From Gammaproteobacteria bacterium (GTDB lineage Bacteria > Pseudomonadota > Gammaproteobacteria > UBA4575): DNA of 64,000 nucleotides. Below the pieces are notes generated by a model. It saw nothing but the letters and a program-made list of their open reading frames with translations. It was not told the origin of the DNA and ran no database searches. Both the position numbers and the translations under genes were made by a program. How positions within the stretch are numbered: the stretch's first letter is position 1; the number at the start of each line of letters is the position of its first letter. Below, piece after piece: positions 55,280-64,000 of this stretch. The stretch lies in contig JAJDYY010000008.1 of the NCBI GenBank assembly GCA_022824965.1, positions 93,501 to 157,500 of the forward strand, in the 5' to 3' direction.

Positions 55280-56407
55280 TTACAGCAAGCCGCGCGCGCT
55301 GGCCCAGTACATCTTGTTATAGACGGTCTTGAACCAGTGCATGCCCTTGGTCGGCGGTTTCGGATCCGGTGGATTCTGGTAGTTGAACATGGCATAGGTA
55401 GCCCGGCCTTCACCAGCCTCGATGAAGCAGAACACCTTGCCGTCGTAATCACGAACCGGCGTGCCGATCTTGATGGTCGAAGCGATGTTTTCCGCCAGGG
55501 CCTCGGCTTCGAAGTGGGCCGTAGAGCCGGCCTTGCTGATCGGCAGGTTGGTCGTATCGCCGATCACGAAGGCATTGTCATGGCCTTCGATGTTGAGGCG
55601 CGCCCGGTCCGTCGGGATGAATCCTCCGGCTCCCAGCTCGTTCTCCTCGATCACCGCCATGCCCTTGTGCGACGGGATGGTCACCAGCAAGTCATAGTCT
55701 GTTTCCGTACCCTCTTCACTGATCACCTTGTCTGCGGTGACCTCTTTCATGTTGAACAGGGTTTCGTAGGTGACGCCTACACGCTCAAACTCCGGTACTG
55801 CCCAGTTGGCCACGGGCTCCAGGCTGTGCACCCGGCCGATCGGGTAGGTGTAGTGCATGTCGACCTTGTCCCAGATGCCACGCCCCTTGAAATAATCGAT
55901 CAGCATGAACGTGATCTCAAGCGGGGCCATGGGGCACTTGTGCGGGACGCCGACCGCGACCACTACCCGGCCACCTTCGAATGCCTGCAGGCTTTTGTAC
56001 ATGTTGAGGGCATCGGCCTCGGTGTAGAACTGCAGGGCATGCTCTGCCAGCCCCGGGGTTCCTTCTGCATGTGGGCGGGACCCTGTGGCCACGACGATGA
56101 CGTCGTAATCATGGCGCTTGCCACTTTCCGTGGTCACGTTATTGCCGGCGAGATCAAACTTGGTCACCGGATCCACCTCGAAGCGGATACTGGACTCCAG
56201 CAGACCCGCCTGATCGCGGTACAGCTCATCCGGCGACATCTTGCCAACGGCCACGTACAGCAACCCCGGCTGATACATGTGCTGATCCGTTGCCGACAGC
56301 ATCGTGATGCTCGCCTTGCCGGACTTGAGTTCTCCCCTCAGGCGCCTGGCCAGGTTATTGGCCAATATCGTGCCGCCCATTCCACCACCAACAATAAGTA
56401 TCCTCAT
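55280..56407 (-). CDS. FAD-dependent oxidoreductase, sulfide:quinone oxidoreductase-like
   Basis: A 375-residue flavoprotein with an FAD-binding Rossmann motif MRILIVGGGMGGTILANNLA, the second dinucleotide-type motif VIVVATGSRPHAEGTPG, and the C-terminal FAD contact NAFVIGDTTNLPISKAGSTAH. SQR-family proteins oxidise sulfide and pass electrons to quinone using redox cysteines. I see only two cysteines, in VPHKCPMAPLE (the conserved central position) and KVFCFIEAGEG, so the classical three-cysteine set is incomplete. The C-terminal MHWFKTVYNKMYW may associate with the membrane. Operon with TusA and DsrE suggests sulfur-compound oxidation. Confidence 0.8.
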   Translation of the reverse strand: MRILIVGGGMGGTILANNLARRLRGELKSGKASITMLSATDQHMYQPGLLYVAVGKMSPDELYRDQAGLLESSIRFEVDPVTKFDLAGNNVTTESGKRHDYDVIVVATGSRPHAEGTPGLAEHALQFYTEADALNMYKSLQAFEGGRVVVAVGVPHKCPMAPLEITFMLIDYFKGRGIWDKVDMHYTYPIGRVHSLEPVANWAVPEFERVGVTYETLFNMKEVTADKVISEEGTETDYDLLVTIPSHKGMAVIEENELGAGGFIPTDRARLNIEGHDNAFVIGDTTNLPISKAGSTAHFEAEALAENIASTIKIGTPVRDYDGKVFCFIEAGEGRATYAMFNYQNPPDPKPPTKGMHWFKTVYNKMYWASARGLL

Positions 56408-56455
56408 GCTCTACCTCGCTTTTATTCTTGTGTCCCTATGCCCGAGTCGCACAGG

Positions 56456-56683
56456 TCACTTTGTCTTTTTTACGATCAAATGCAAGACACCGTCCTCTTC
56501 GAAGCTGTCCAGCAATTCATGCCCCACCTTGTTGATCCATTCCGGGATGTCAGCCGCGGAACCCTTGTCGGTCGACAGCACTTCCAGCTCATCCCCGACC
56601 GATGCCAGCTTCATCTGCCCGATGAGCTCCATGAGCGGGCCCGGGCAAAATGTATTTTTAGCATCAACCAGTTTTCTTTCCAT
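56456..56683 (-). CDS. TusA-family sulfurtransferase
   Basis: A 75-residue sulfur carrier with the signature NTFCPGPLMEL (the CPxP motif with the persulfide-carrying Cys). From the ATG at 56683 it reads MERKLVDAKNTFCPGPLMEL, the natural start; the frame runs 17 codons further upstream without similarity. TusA-type proteins shuttle persulfide sulfur to cytoplasmic acceptors in sulfur oxidation or tRNA thiolation. Flanking DsrE and SQR-like genes point to the sulfur-oxidation role. Confidence 0.92.
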   Translation of the reverse strand: MERKLVDAKNTFCPGPLMELIGQMKLASVGDELEVLSTDKGSAADIPEWINKVGHELLDSFEEDGVLHLIVKKTK

Positions 56684-56702
56684 GACGTCTGTTCTCTCAG
56701 TA

Positions 56703-57095
56703 TTAGAAGTGCCAGACCTGGCCATCCGATGCATCGCTCAGGAAGGTCGTCAGGCCCATGGGCTCGGAAATGTACGTCTCTAGGTCGTCCTGACCAATCC
56801 CAAGTATATCAACTGCCATTGAGCATGGGAAAATTTTTGCGTCCCCGTATTCAACGGCCTGCTGAAACAAATCCTTGAAGTCCGGGACATTTTTCTCCTC
56901 GATCAGCTTGCCCATTGGACCATCCGGCGTGGCGTGCTCGGAGGAGTCCTTGATAAAAAAATTCAGGGAATTCATGGACAGAAATACTGACACGTCATTG
57001 CCGCTCACGGCTCCCACCGAGGCCACCATGGCAGCCATCTGCAGTTGCTCACGCTTGTTTGAAGTAACCATCACACTAATCTTATCAGTCGCCAT
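56703..57095 (-). CDS. DsrE-family sulfur-trafficking protein
   Basis: A 130-residue protein of the DsrE/F-like fold. From MATDKISVMVTSNKREQLQM it has AAMVASVGAVSGNDVSVFLS and a single conserved-position cysteine in AKIFPCSMAVDILG, the likely persulfide carrier. The ATG at 57095 is chosen; 15 further codons upstream have no similarity. First gene of the minus-strand operon dsrE-like, tusA, SQR-like, DUF1641. Confidence 0.88.
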   Translation of the reverse strand: MATDKISVMVTSNKREQLQMAAMVASVGAVSGNDVSVFLSMNSLNFFIKDSSEHATPDGPMGKLIEEKNVPDFKDLFQQAVEYGDAKIFPCSMAVDILGIGQDDLETYISEPMGLTTFLSDASDGQVWHF

Positions 57096-57283
57096 ACCTA
57101 CCTCTCTCATCGCATCTTTGGTCCAGCACGTCACACCCATGCCGAACCCGGAGCCAAGTAGCGTACCGACAAGTGTCCATCAATACAAACGCCCATACGG
57201 GGGAGCCACTTCACATCTGGTTACTTGTCCAGGAGAACATTTGCAATTGTGATTTGGAGCGAAAACGAACACAATGCGCAGCG

Positions 57284-58159
57284 ATGAGGATTTCGAACAC
57301 ATGGTGGCCTCTCCTTACGGCCATGTGGGCCCTCGCAGGCCTGGGTCAGCCTGCCGTCGGCTCCGAAGGACCCCAGGGACCCGCAGCCAGCCTCCCTGCC
57401 ACCGAGGCGAACTCTACATGGCAAGCCCGCTACTGGAGCGCAGGCCTTGCCTTGCTCCGCGAGCAAGACACCCGGTTCGTCGACGGCGAGAATTCCGGAC
57501 ATGCCGCACTCTACGGGAGCGAGGACACTTTCGATGCCGGAGCGATCGACGACGGCCTGCAGTTGCATCTTTCTGCGGGCACGCGACTGTCCCACCGCTT
57601 GCGCGCCCAACTGGAACTGGACCTTACCCACGACCTCGATTGGCGGGGCAACACGAACTACAGCAATTCAGGCCAGCATCAGCCCTCGAGTGCGAGGCTC
57701 GACACCTGGCAACTCCTGCTTACCGGATACTATGATTTCAAGGGGTGGGATCTTGCCCCAGGAGTCCGCATCCAGCCCTTCCTGGGTGCAGGCCTTGGGG
57801 TCACCGACTACCGCCTGGGCAGTTACGTGCAACGCTTTCCTGAACCTGACAACCCGAACGGCTACCTGCGCCGCGGTCCGGGTGGCGAGATCCCCTACAC
57901 CGTCTTACCCGGGGGCAGCGGGCGAGAGTTCACCTGGATGCTGAGCGCCGGGATGGCGATACCGATCGACAGCAGCATGTGCCTCGATTTGAGCTACCGG
58001 TATACCGATGCGGGGGAGATCCATACCGACACCGGCGACATCGACATCGTGCGCTACCGGGAGGACGGTACCCGCAGGGACATCCAGGTCCCGATCAACC
58101 GGACCTCCGCCGACTACCAGACCCGCGCCTGGCTTGCGGCACTGCGCTTTAAATTCTAG
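57284..58159 (+). CDS. outer-membrane beta-barrel protein
   Basis: A 291-residue protein with a Sec signal peptide (MRISNTWWPLLTAMWALAGL) and alternating-strand sequence through to a C-terminal LAALRFKF, whose terminal phenylalanine is the BAM recognition mark. Strands such as LRAQLELDLTHDLDW and DLSYRYTDAGEIH fit a small OmpA/OmpW-like barrel. The cargo or role is unknown. The ATG at 57284 is preferred because it opens the signal peptide; the frame extends 37 codons upstream. Divergent from the DsrE operon. Confidence 0.75.
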   Translation: MRISNTWWPLLTAMWALAGLGQPAVGSEGPQGPAASLPATEANSTWQARYWSAGLALLREQDTRFVDGENSGHAALYGSEDTFDAGAIDDGLQLHLSAGTRLSHRLRAQLELDLTHDLDWRGNTNYSNSGQHQPSSARLDTWQLLLTGYYDFKGWDLAPGVRIQPFLGAGLGVTDYRLGSYVQRFPEPDNPNGYLRRGPGGEIPYTVLPGGSGREFTWMLSAGMAIPIDSSMCLDLSYRYTDAGEIHTDTGDIDIVRYREDGTRRDIQVPINRTSADYQTRAWLAALRFKF

Positions 58160-58272
58160 CTTCCCAGTCTACCGGGCCGGCCTGCAGAGAGGACGACGCT
58201 GCGGTGACGATAGACACCGATCAGCGTCGAGAATCGTTGTATTTCAGTCCGATATGATGATACAAGTGGGGC

Positions 58273-58437
58273 ATGCCTGATGATGAAGAAAACAGATTAG
58301 CGAAGTGGACGAATCTGCTGGGCGTAAATTTCACGGACGAGAACGGGAACCCGATCCACCCCCCGGAGGGGTGGCCTGTGATCCCGCCCGTTGCTGACAA
58401 CGATCCGTCACGGCCCAACAAGCCTGATAGTAAGTAG
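58273..58437 (+). CDS. small hypothetical protein, 54 residues
   Basis: A short open frame encoding MPDDEENRLAKWTNLLGVNF..., rich in Asp, Asn and Pro and ending NKPDSK. A GTGGGG element lies just before the ATG. There is no recognisable family or signal peptide. It lies alone in a 360-base space between the barrel gene and the zinc-finger gene. The regular coding-like composition favours a real gene but evidence is weak. Confidence 0.35.
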   Translation: MPDDEENRLAKWTNLLGVNFTDENGNPIHPPEGWPVIPPVADNDPSRPNKPDSK

Positions 58438-58519
58438 CCGCTGCGGCTATTTGGTCAAAAGCACCTTCGGCAAAATCTGTATCTCGGCACTTCCGGAGTG
58501 GAAAGCTCCGATCGGAGGG

Positions 58520-58726
58520 CTACCCCTGCGGCTTGTCTGCAGGGATCTTGAATGGGCTTTTCTGAAAACGCCGCCCGCAGTAATAGCAAACGACCTTGTC
58601 ATTTTTGCCAAACGGCAGGTAGACCAGCGGATGCCCGGAACTACCACCGCCGTCACAGGCCACTTCCTCTACGTCCGCATCCACCTGGGTGGTGGTGATT
58701 ACCGATGTACGTGTCGCTGACATCAC
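58520..58726 (-). CDS. zf-CHCC zinc-finger protein
   Basis: A 68-residue protein with the zf-CHCC pattern, VACDGGGSSGHPLVYL followed by KVVCYYCGRRF; the C-H-C-C residues bind zinc. The family is related to the mitochondrial complex I accessory subunit NDUFS6 and is widespread as a lone small gene in proteobacteria. Either of two leading ATG codons may start it. It follows hisI on the minus strand after a 57-base gap. Confidence 0.85.
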   Translation of the reverse strand: MMSATRTSVITTTQVDADVEEVACDGGGSSGHPLVYLPFGKNDKVVCYYCGRRFQKSPFKIPADKPQG

Positions 58727-58783
58727 GAATCGCTACAGGTTCGGGTAGGTAGGTCGGTCTGCATGGTCAGAAGAAGCTCCAAT

Positions 58784-59269
58784 TCACAATTTCGTGGGAT
58801 TGGGTGCATCGCCGTAGACCTCTTTCGGATCGAATACTTTTTCGTGCTCGCGAAATTCCAGCTGGATCGGCGCATCCTGCGGCTGCTCTCCCGTGGGGAC
58901 GACGCGATAAAAGCAGGAACGGTACCCCACGTGGCAACTGGCCCCACCTTGCACGTTCACGCGCAGCCACACGGCATCCTGGTCGTCGTCGATGCGTAGT
59001 TCAACGATTTTCTGCACGAGCCCGCTGGTCGCACCCTTGTGCCACAGGCACTCGCGGCTGCGGCTCCAGTAGTGCGCTTCCCCAGATTCTATGGTTTTCT
59101 CAAGCGCCTCGGCATTCATGTAGCCCAGCATCAGCAGTTCACCGGACTCGGCATCCGTGGTCACGGCCGGCACCAGGCCGTGCTCGTCGAACTTCGGCGC
59201 GAGGACGGATCCTTCTTCCACCGCCTCGACCTGTTCGCGTTTTCCAAACCATTTGAGATGTGCTGGCAT
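58784..59269 (-). CDS. hisI: phosphoribosyl-AMP cyclohydrolase
   Basis: Opens the adenine ring in histidine synthesis. From [20 protein letters not shown] the product is 161 residues; key motifs are [37 protein letters not shown] and [11 protein letters not shown], with the zinc cysteine in [14 protein letters not shown]. There is no fused HisE domain. The C-terminal extension ([18 protein letters not shown]) is longer than the minimal enzyme. It stands apart from other his genes in this window. Confidence 0.92.
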   Translation of the reverse strand: MPAHLKWFGKREQVEAVEEGSVLAPKFDEHGLVPAVTTDAESGELLMLGYMNAEALEKTIESGEAHYWSRSRECLWHKGATSGLVQKIVELRIDDDQDAVWLRVNVQGGASCHVGYRSCFYRVVPTGEQPQDAPIQLEFREHEKVFDPKEVYGDAPNPTKL

Positions 59270-59509
59270 GCCGATACCTTCTGCCAATTGCAAACTAACC
59301 CACCTAACTATACAGGATCACCCCACCCAAAGAACCTTGCCCGGTGGACATAAACCGCGACGATGCAACTACCAGGCACAAATTTTGGTAGTGTCTCCAT
59401 TGCGTCTGTTATCCACTACATCTTTCCTTGGTACACCAGTGATGGGCAGACAACTTGTAGTAAAGATGTGCCTATGCCTTGTTTTGGTACACTGCCCTGT
59501 AACGCTATT

Positions 59510-60424
59510 TTAACAAGGCACCTGGTATTGACCGTCTTGCCAGCAACTACCTGAAGATGGTCGAAAAACAGGTTGGGAATTGCGGCGTGTTGTCTCTGAT
59601 TTGACTTCTTCCATGGTCTTCAAGATATGCGCCATACGCCTTTCATCTGTTGGATGAGTCCTTAGAAAACCAACTTTTCCAATTGACTTGTCATAGGAGG
59701 CTTTTTCCTTTATACGGCTCAACCGTATGATTGCGTCCCTCATTACCTTGGTTGAATAACCTGCCTCTTTCAGAATATGTATGGCTATATGGTCTGCTTC
59801 GATTTCCATGTCCTTGCTGTACACACGGCTACCTATAAAGCCCCCCAAGTCCATGGCAGTTTCTAGATCCTGGCTTTGTAACGGGATGTCTTCGCTATCA
59901 GCAAGGGCTGCGATGACACCAGCCCCGATCAACATACCGACCAAGGCATTGGTCAATGTCTTGTTAGAGTGGCCAAGCATCACATGTGAGAATTCATGGG
60001 CTATAACTGCAGCCACCTCATCTTCAGTCAATCTGTTGGTAAGGCCTCCATATACGCCAACCGTATCATTGTGATCAGCATAGGCGTTGATGTCATTTAC
60101 GTCATGATGAAGCTTTATGGGAGCGTTAGACGCTTTCTCGCATCGATCCATCTCGAGTCCAAAACGGTGGCATACACGAAAAGTCGCAGACCTAAGATTG
60201 GCAGTAACTCGATCCAGTTTCTGTTGCATACCTACCAACCCTGTAAAGGTAGGGGCAGGTGCGATTGAAGTGTAAGACAGTGTACTTTTAGCTTGTTGTA
60301 GATGCCGTTTTTGAGGATCTGGAATATCTAGTACAGGTTTGCTGCAACCAACAAAAAATACAGTGATGAATACAAGTATGGTGGAAAATATTAATTTATA
60401 GAATTGCATCGTTCGGGTTTTCAT
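59510..60424 (-). CDS. M48-family metalloprotease lipoprotein
   Basis: A 304-residue protein with an N-terminal lipoprotein signal (FYKLIFSTILVFITVFFVGC, Cys of the lipobox at about 26) and a zinc protease domain with HEFSHVMLGH (HExxH) and the downstream EIEADHIAIHILKEAGY. It resembles periplasmic LoiP/YcaL-type proteases that act on envelope proteins. The ATG at 60424 (MKTRTMQFYK) is preferred; the frame extends upstream without similarity. It is AT-richer than its neighbours. Nothing in the flanks links to its substrate. Confidence 0.82.
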   Translation of the reverse strand: MKTRTMQFYKLIFSTILVFITVFFVGCSKPVLDIPDPQKRHLQQAKSTLSYTSIAPAPTFTGLVGMQQKLDRVTANLRSATFRVCHRFGLEMDRCEKASNAPIKLHHDVNDINAYADHNDTVGVYGGLTNRLTEDEVAAVIAHEFSHVMLGHSNKTLTNALVGMLIGAGVIAALADSEDIPLQSQDLETAMDLGGFIGSRVYSKDMEIEADHIAIHILKEAGYSTKVMRDAIIRLSRIKEKASYDKSIGKVGFLRTHPTDERRMAHILKTMEEVKSETTRRNSQPVFRPSSGSCWQDGQYQVPC

Positions 60425-60782
60425 AATGTTTGCCAGTATCAGCCACCTGTCCATCTGTAAAGAATGGTGTCTGCCCTCGTTATGAAGTGTTTCCAATACA
60501 CTTCTTAGCAAAAAAACATCTTGTAAAATCTCTTTCAAATCCCTGACTATTCCTAAGAGAGCAGTGACTCAATTAAATGTTGAGCGCCTGCGGCTCACTC
60601 TGAAGCAGAGAGGTGCACTGGAAAATCTTAGCATGCCTCTTTTAGTAAACCACCCTCAAATTTCAAACGGATACACTACCCAAATTTCCCGCCGTAGCAC
60701 AGAAAAACCCTTTTTGGCACAATGACCTGCGGACTATGTCGGTAATCGCTCCTCGCGCTTGCCACGTTTGCATGAGGAGCGT

Positions 60783-61922
60783 ATGAGAACCATGACTGCT
60801 ACTTCGACCCAGCCCAGCCACGTGGAGGCCGATGCCTACACTAGCCTGTTCGTGGATGACATTCCGCTGATCGATGTGCGTGCCCCCATCGAATTCAACC
60901 GCGGCGCCTTTCCAATGGCCGAGAACCTGCCGCTGCTGGACGATCACGAGCGCGAAGTCGTCGGCATCTGCTATAAGCACCAGGGCAAGCAGGATGCCAT
61001 TGAAAAGGGTCACAATCTCGTGCACGGGGAGGCACGTGAGGCCCGGGTCTCGTCCTGGATCGAGTTCGCAAACCGCCATCCACACGGGGCCCTGTACTGT
61101 TTTCGCGGCGGGCTTCGCTCGCAGATCGCACAGCATTGGATGCATGAGGCCGGCACGGATTTCCCGGTCGTGGCAGGCGGCTACAAGGCCCTGCGCACCT
61201 TCCTGCTGAATGCACTTGAGACCGTCCCCCCACAATGCGCGCTGACCCTGGTCGGCGGCAAGACGGGCTGCGGCAAAACGGATCTCGTCGCTAGCCTCGA
61301 ACGGGCTATCGACCTTGAGGCCTTCGCCTATCATCGCGGCTCGAGTTTCGGGCGCCATGCGACAAGCCAGCCCTCCCAGGTCGATTTTGAAAACCGTCTG
61401 TCCATCGCTCTTTTGAAACTGCGTCACAAAAACATTCGCGACATCGTGCTCGAGGACGAGTCACGCACCATCGGGCGCACCGGTTTACCCAAATCCCTGT
61501 TTGAGCAGATGCGCCGCTCCCCGATCGTCGTCATCGAAGAGCCTTTCGAGGCCCGGCTGCAGCGACTGCTCGATGAATATGTAGTGGGCATGCAGGCGGA
61601 GTTTCGTGCCATCGAGGACGGAGGCGACGGGTTCGAGGCCCTGTCCTCCTACCTGCTGGACAGCCTCGAGCGGATCCAAAAAAGACTGGGACCGGCCCGC
61701 TATCCCGGCATCCGCGCCTCCTTGCAGCGAGCGCTCACCTGGCAGGCAAAGACCGGTGAAGTAGAGAAGCACCTAGAGTGGCTGACAGGCGTGCTGAACC
61801 ACTACTACGACCCGATGTACGAGGACCAGTTGCGCCAGCGAGAGGACCTGATCTGCTTTCGCGGCGACTACGCCGCCTGCCAAGAGTACCTGTCTCAGGC
61901 CGGACAGGCTGCACCCAAGTAA
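60783..61922 (+). CDS. selU: tRNA 2-selenouridine synthase
   Basis: SelU (MnmH) geranylates and then selenates 2-thiouridine at the wobble position of Glu, Lys and Gln tRNAs. The 379-residue product has an N-terminal rhodanese domain with PLIDVRAPIEFNRGAF and the active-site Cys in GALYCFRGGLRSQ, and a C-terminal P-loop domain with LVGGKTGCGKTDL and DIVLEDESRTIGR. GAGGAG precedes the ATG at 60783; an ATG three codons later is also possible. The gene is convergent with the rRNA operon. Confidence 0.93.
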   Translation: MRTMTATSTQPSHVEADAYTSLFVDDIPLIDVRAPIEFNRGAFPMAENLPLLDDHEREVVGICYKHQGKQDAIEKGHNLVHGEAREARVSSWIEFANRHPHGALYCFRGGLRSQIAQHWMHEAGTDFPVVAGGYKALRTFLLNALETVPPQCALTLVGGKTGCGKTDLVASLERAIDLEAFAYHRGSSFGRHATSQPSQVDFENRLSIALLKLRHKNIRDIVLEDESRTIGRTGLPKSLFEQMRRSPIVVIEEPFEARLQRLLDEYVVGMQAEFRAIEDGGDGFEALSSYLLDSLERIQKRLGPARYPGIRASLQRALTWQAKTGEVEKHLEWLTGVLNHYYDPMYEDQLRQREDLICFRGDYAACQEYLSQAGQAAPK

Positions 61923-61933
61923 GTACCGACCAA

Positions 61934-61966
61934 TAAAAAGGCCCGCCCCCTTTCGGGGACGGGCCC
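61934..61966 (-). terminator. intrinsic terminator of the rRNA operon
   Basis: On the minus strand a strong GC stem (GGGCCCGTCCCC with its complement around a GAAA-type loop) is followed by TTTTTATTGG. It lies ten bases past the 5S rRNA 3' end and is a textbook intrinsic terminator. On the plus strand no T-run follows the stem, so it does not obviously serve selU. Confidence 0.88.
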
Positions 61967-61975
61967 TTGGATCAA

Positions 61976-62094
61976 CGCCTGACAGTGTCCTACTCTCACA
62001 CGGGGAGGCCCCGCACTACCATCGGCGATACGCCGTTTCACTTCCGAGTTCGGGATGGGGTCGGGTGGTACCAGCGCTCTATTGCCGCCAGGCA
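61976..62094 (-). rRNA. rrf: 5S ribosomal RNA
   Basis: The reverse complement begins TGCCTGGCGGCAATAG, contains the conserved CCCATCCCGAACTCGG segment and ends GACACTGTCAGGCG, so the two ends pair as in 5S rRNA. Length is about 119 bases; the exact ends are approximate. It lies between 23S rRNA and the operon terminator. No tRNA follows it. Confidence 0.96.
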
Positions 62095-62166
62095 AACTGT
62101 AATCTGGAATTCAACTAGACGAGGGTTTGGGTTTTACCTGTCACACTCAATCTGCTTGAGTGTTAT

Positions 62167-64000
<1,834 letters not shown>

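Overview
The window comes from a gammaproteobacterial chromosome, most likely a sulfur-oxidising lineage. The ribosomal-protein, RNA-polymerase and elongation-factor genes have gammaproteobacterial order and sequence. The core DNA is GC-rich, and an operon coding for DsrE, TusA and a sulfide:quinone-oxidoreductase-like protein points to sulfur metabolism. Species cannot be named from this sequence alone.

Layout. (1) 1-22,300, minus strand: tRNA-Trp, secE-nusG, rplKAJL-rpoBC, rpsLG-fusA-tuf and the S10/spc ribosomal genes (rpsJ to the start of rplE) form one uninterrupted stretch. Visible regulatory elements are a near-consensus promoter before rpsL, an attenuator-like hairpin between rplL and rpoB, and a large hairpin before rplC. 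(2) 22,350-23,130: a HAD phosphatase. (3) About 23,200-47,800: an AT-richer accessory island of defence and DNA-modification genes. It holds an OLD-like ATPase/TOPRIM protein, a sulfur-binding-domain HNH endonuclease, two decayed transposases, a six-gene operon (DndC-like sulfurtransferase, DUF262/DUF1524 nuclease, SNF2 helicase, two ParB-like proteins, beta-CASP metallo-hydrolase), a convergent phosphorothioation-associated methyltransferase-like gene, a DUF2971 protein, a PHP-SMC ATPase (TrlF-like), a trypsin-like protease and a 1297-residue REase-TPR-GreAB-C-PIN protein. (4) 47,790-51,130: tRNA-Thr(GGT), tRNA-Gly, tRNA-Tyr and tRNA-Thr(TGT), with a SagB-type dehydrogenase and a lipoprotein between the last two. 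(5) 51,180-61,920: housekeeping genes (coaX, birA, glnS, hisI, selU), the sulfur-trafficking operon, an outer-membrane barrel protein and an M48 lipoprotein protease. (6) 61,930-64,000: the 3' part of an rRNA operon (23S partial, 5S, terminator) on the minus strand.

The tRNA order Thr-Tyr-Gly-Thr followed by Trp-secE-nusG is the conserved order that normally has tufB between tRNA-Thr and tRNA-Trp or secE. Here tufB is absent and the island sits in its place. A 34-bp degenerate copy of the tRNA-Thr 3' end lies at the island edge like an attachment-site scar.

The most interesting system is the 28.1-35.3 kb operon. It has a DndC-type PAPS-reductase-fold enzyme with the full cysteine set, but no DndA, B, D or E and no SspB or C beside it. 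It is coupled to a DUF262 nuclease and four proteins not known to me as standard phosphorothioation partners. A predicted phosphorothioate-reading HNH endonuclease lies upstream and a phosphorothioation-associated methyltransferase-like protein downstream. This looks like a variant DNA sulfur-modification or restriction locus. The function is inferred from families and gene order only.
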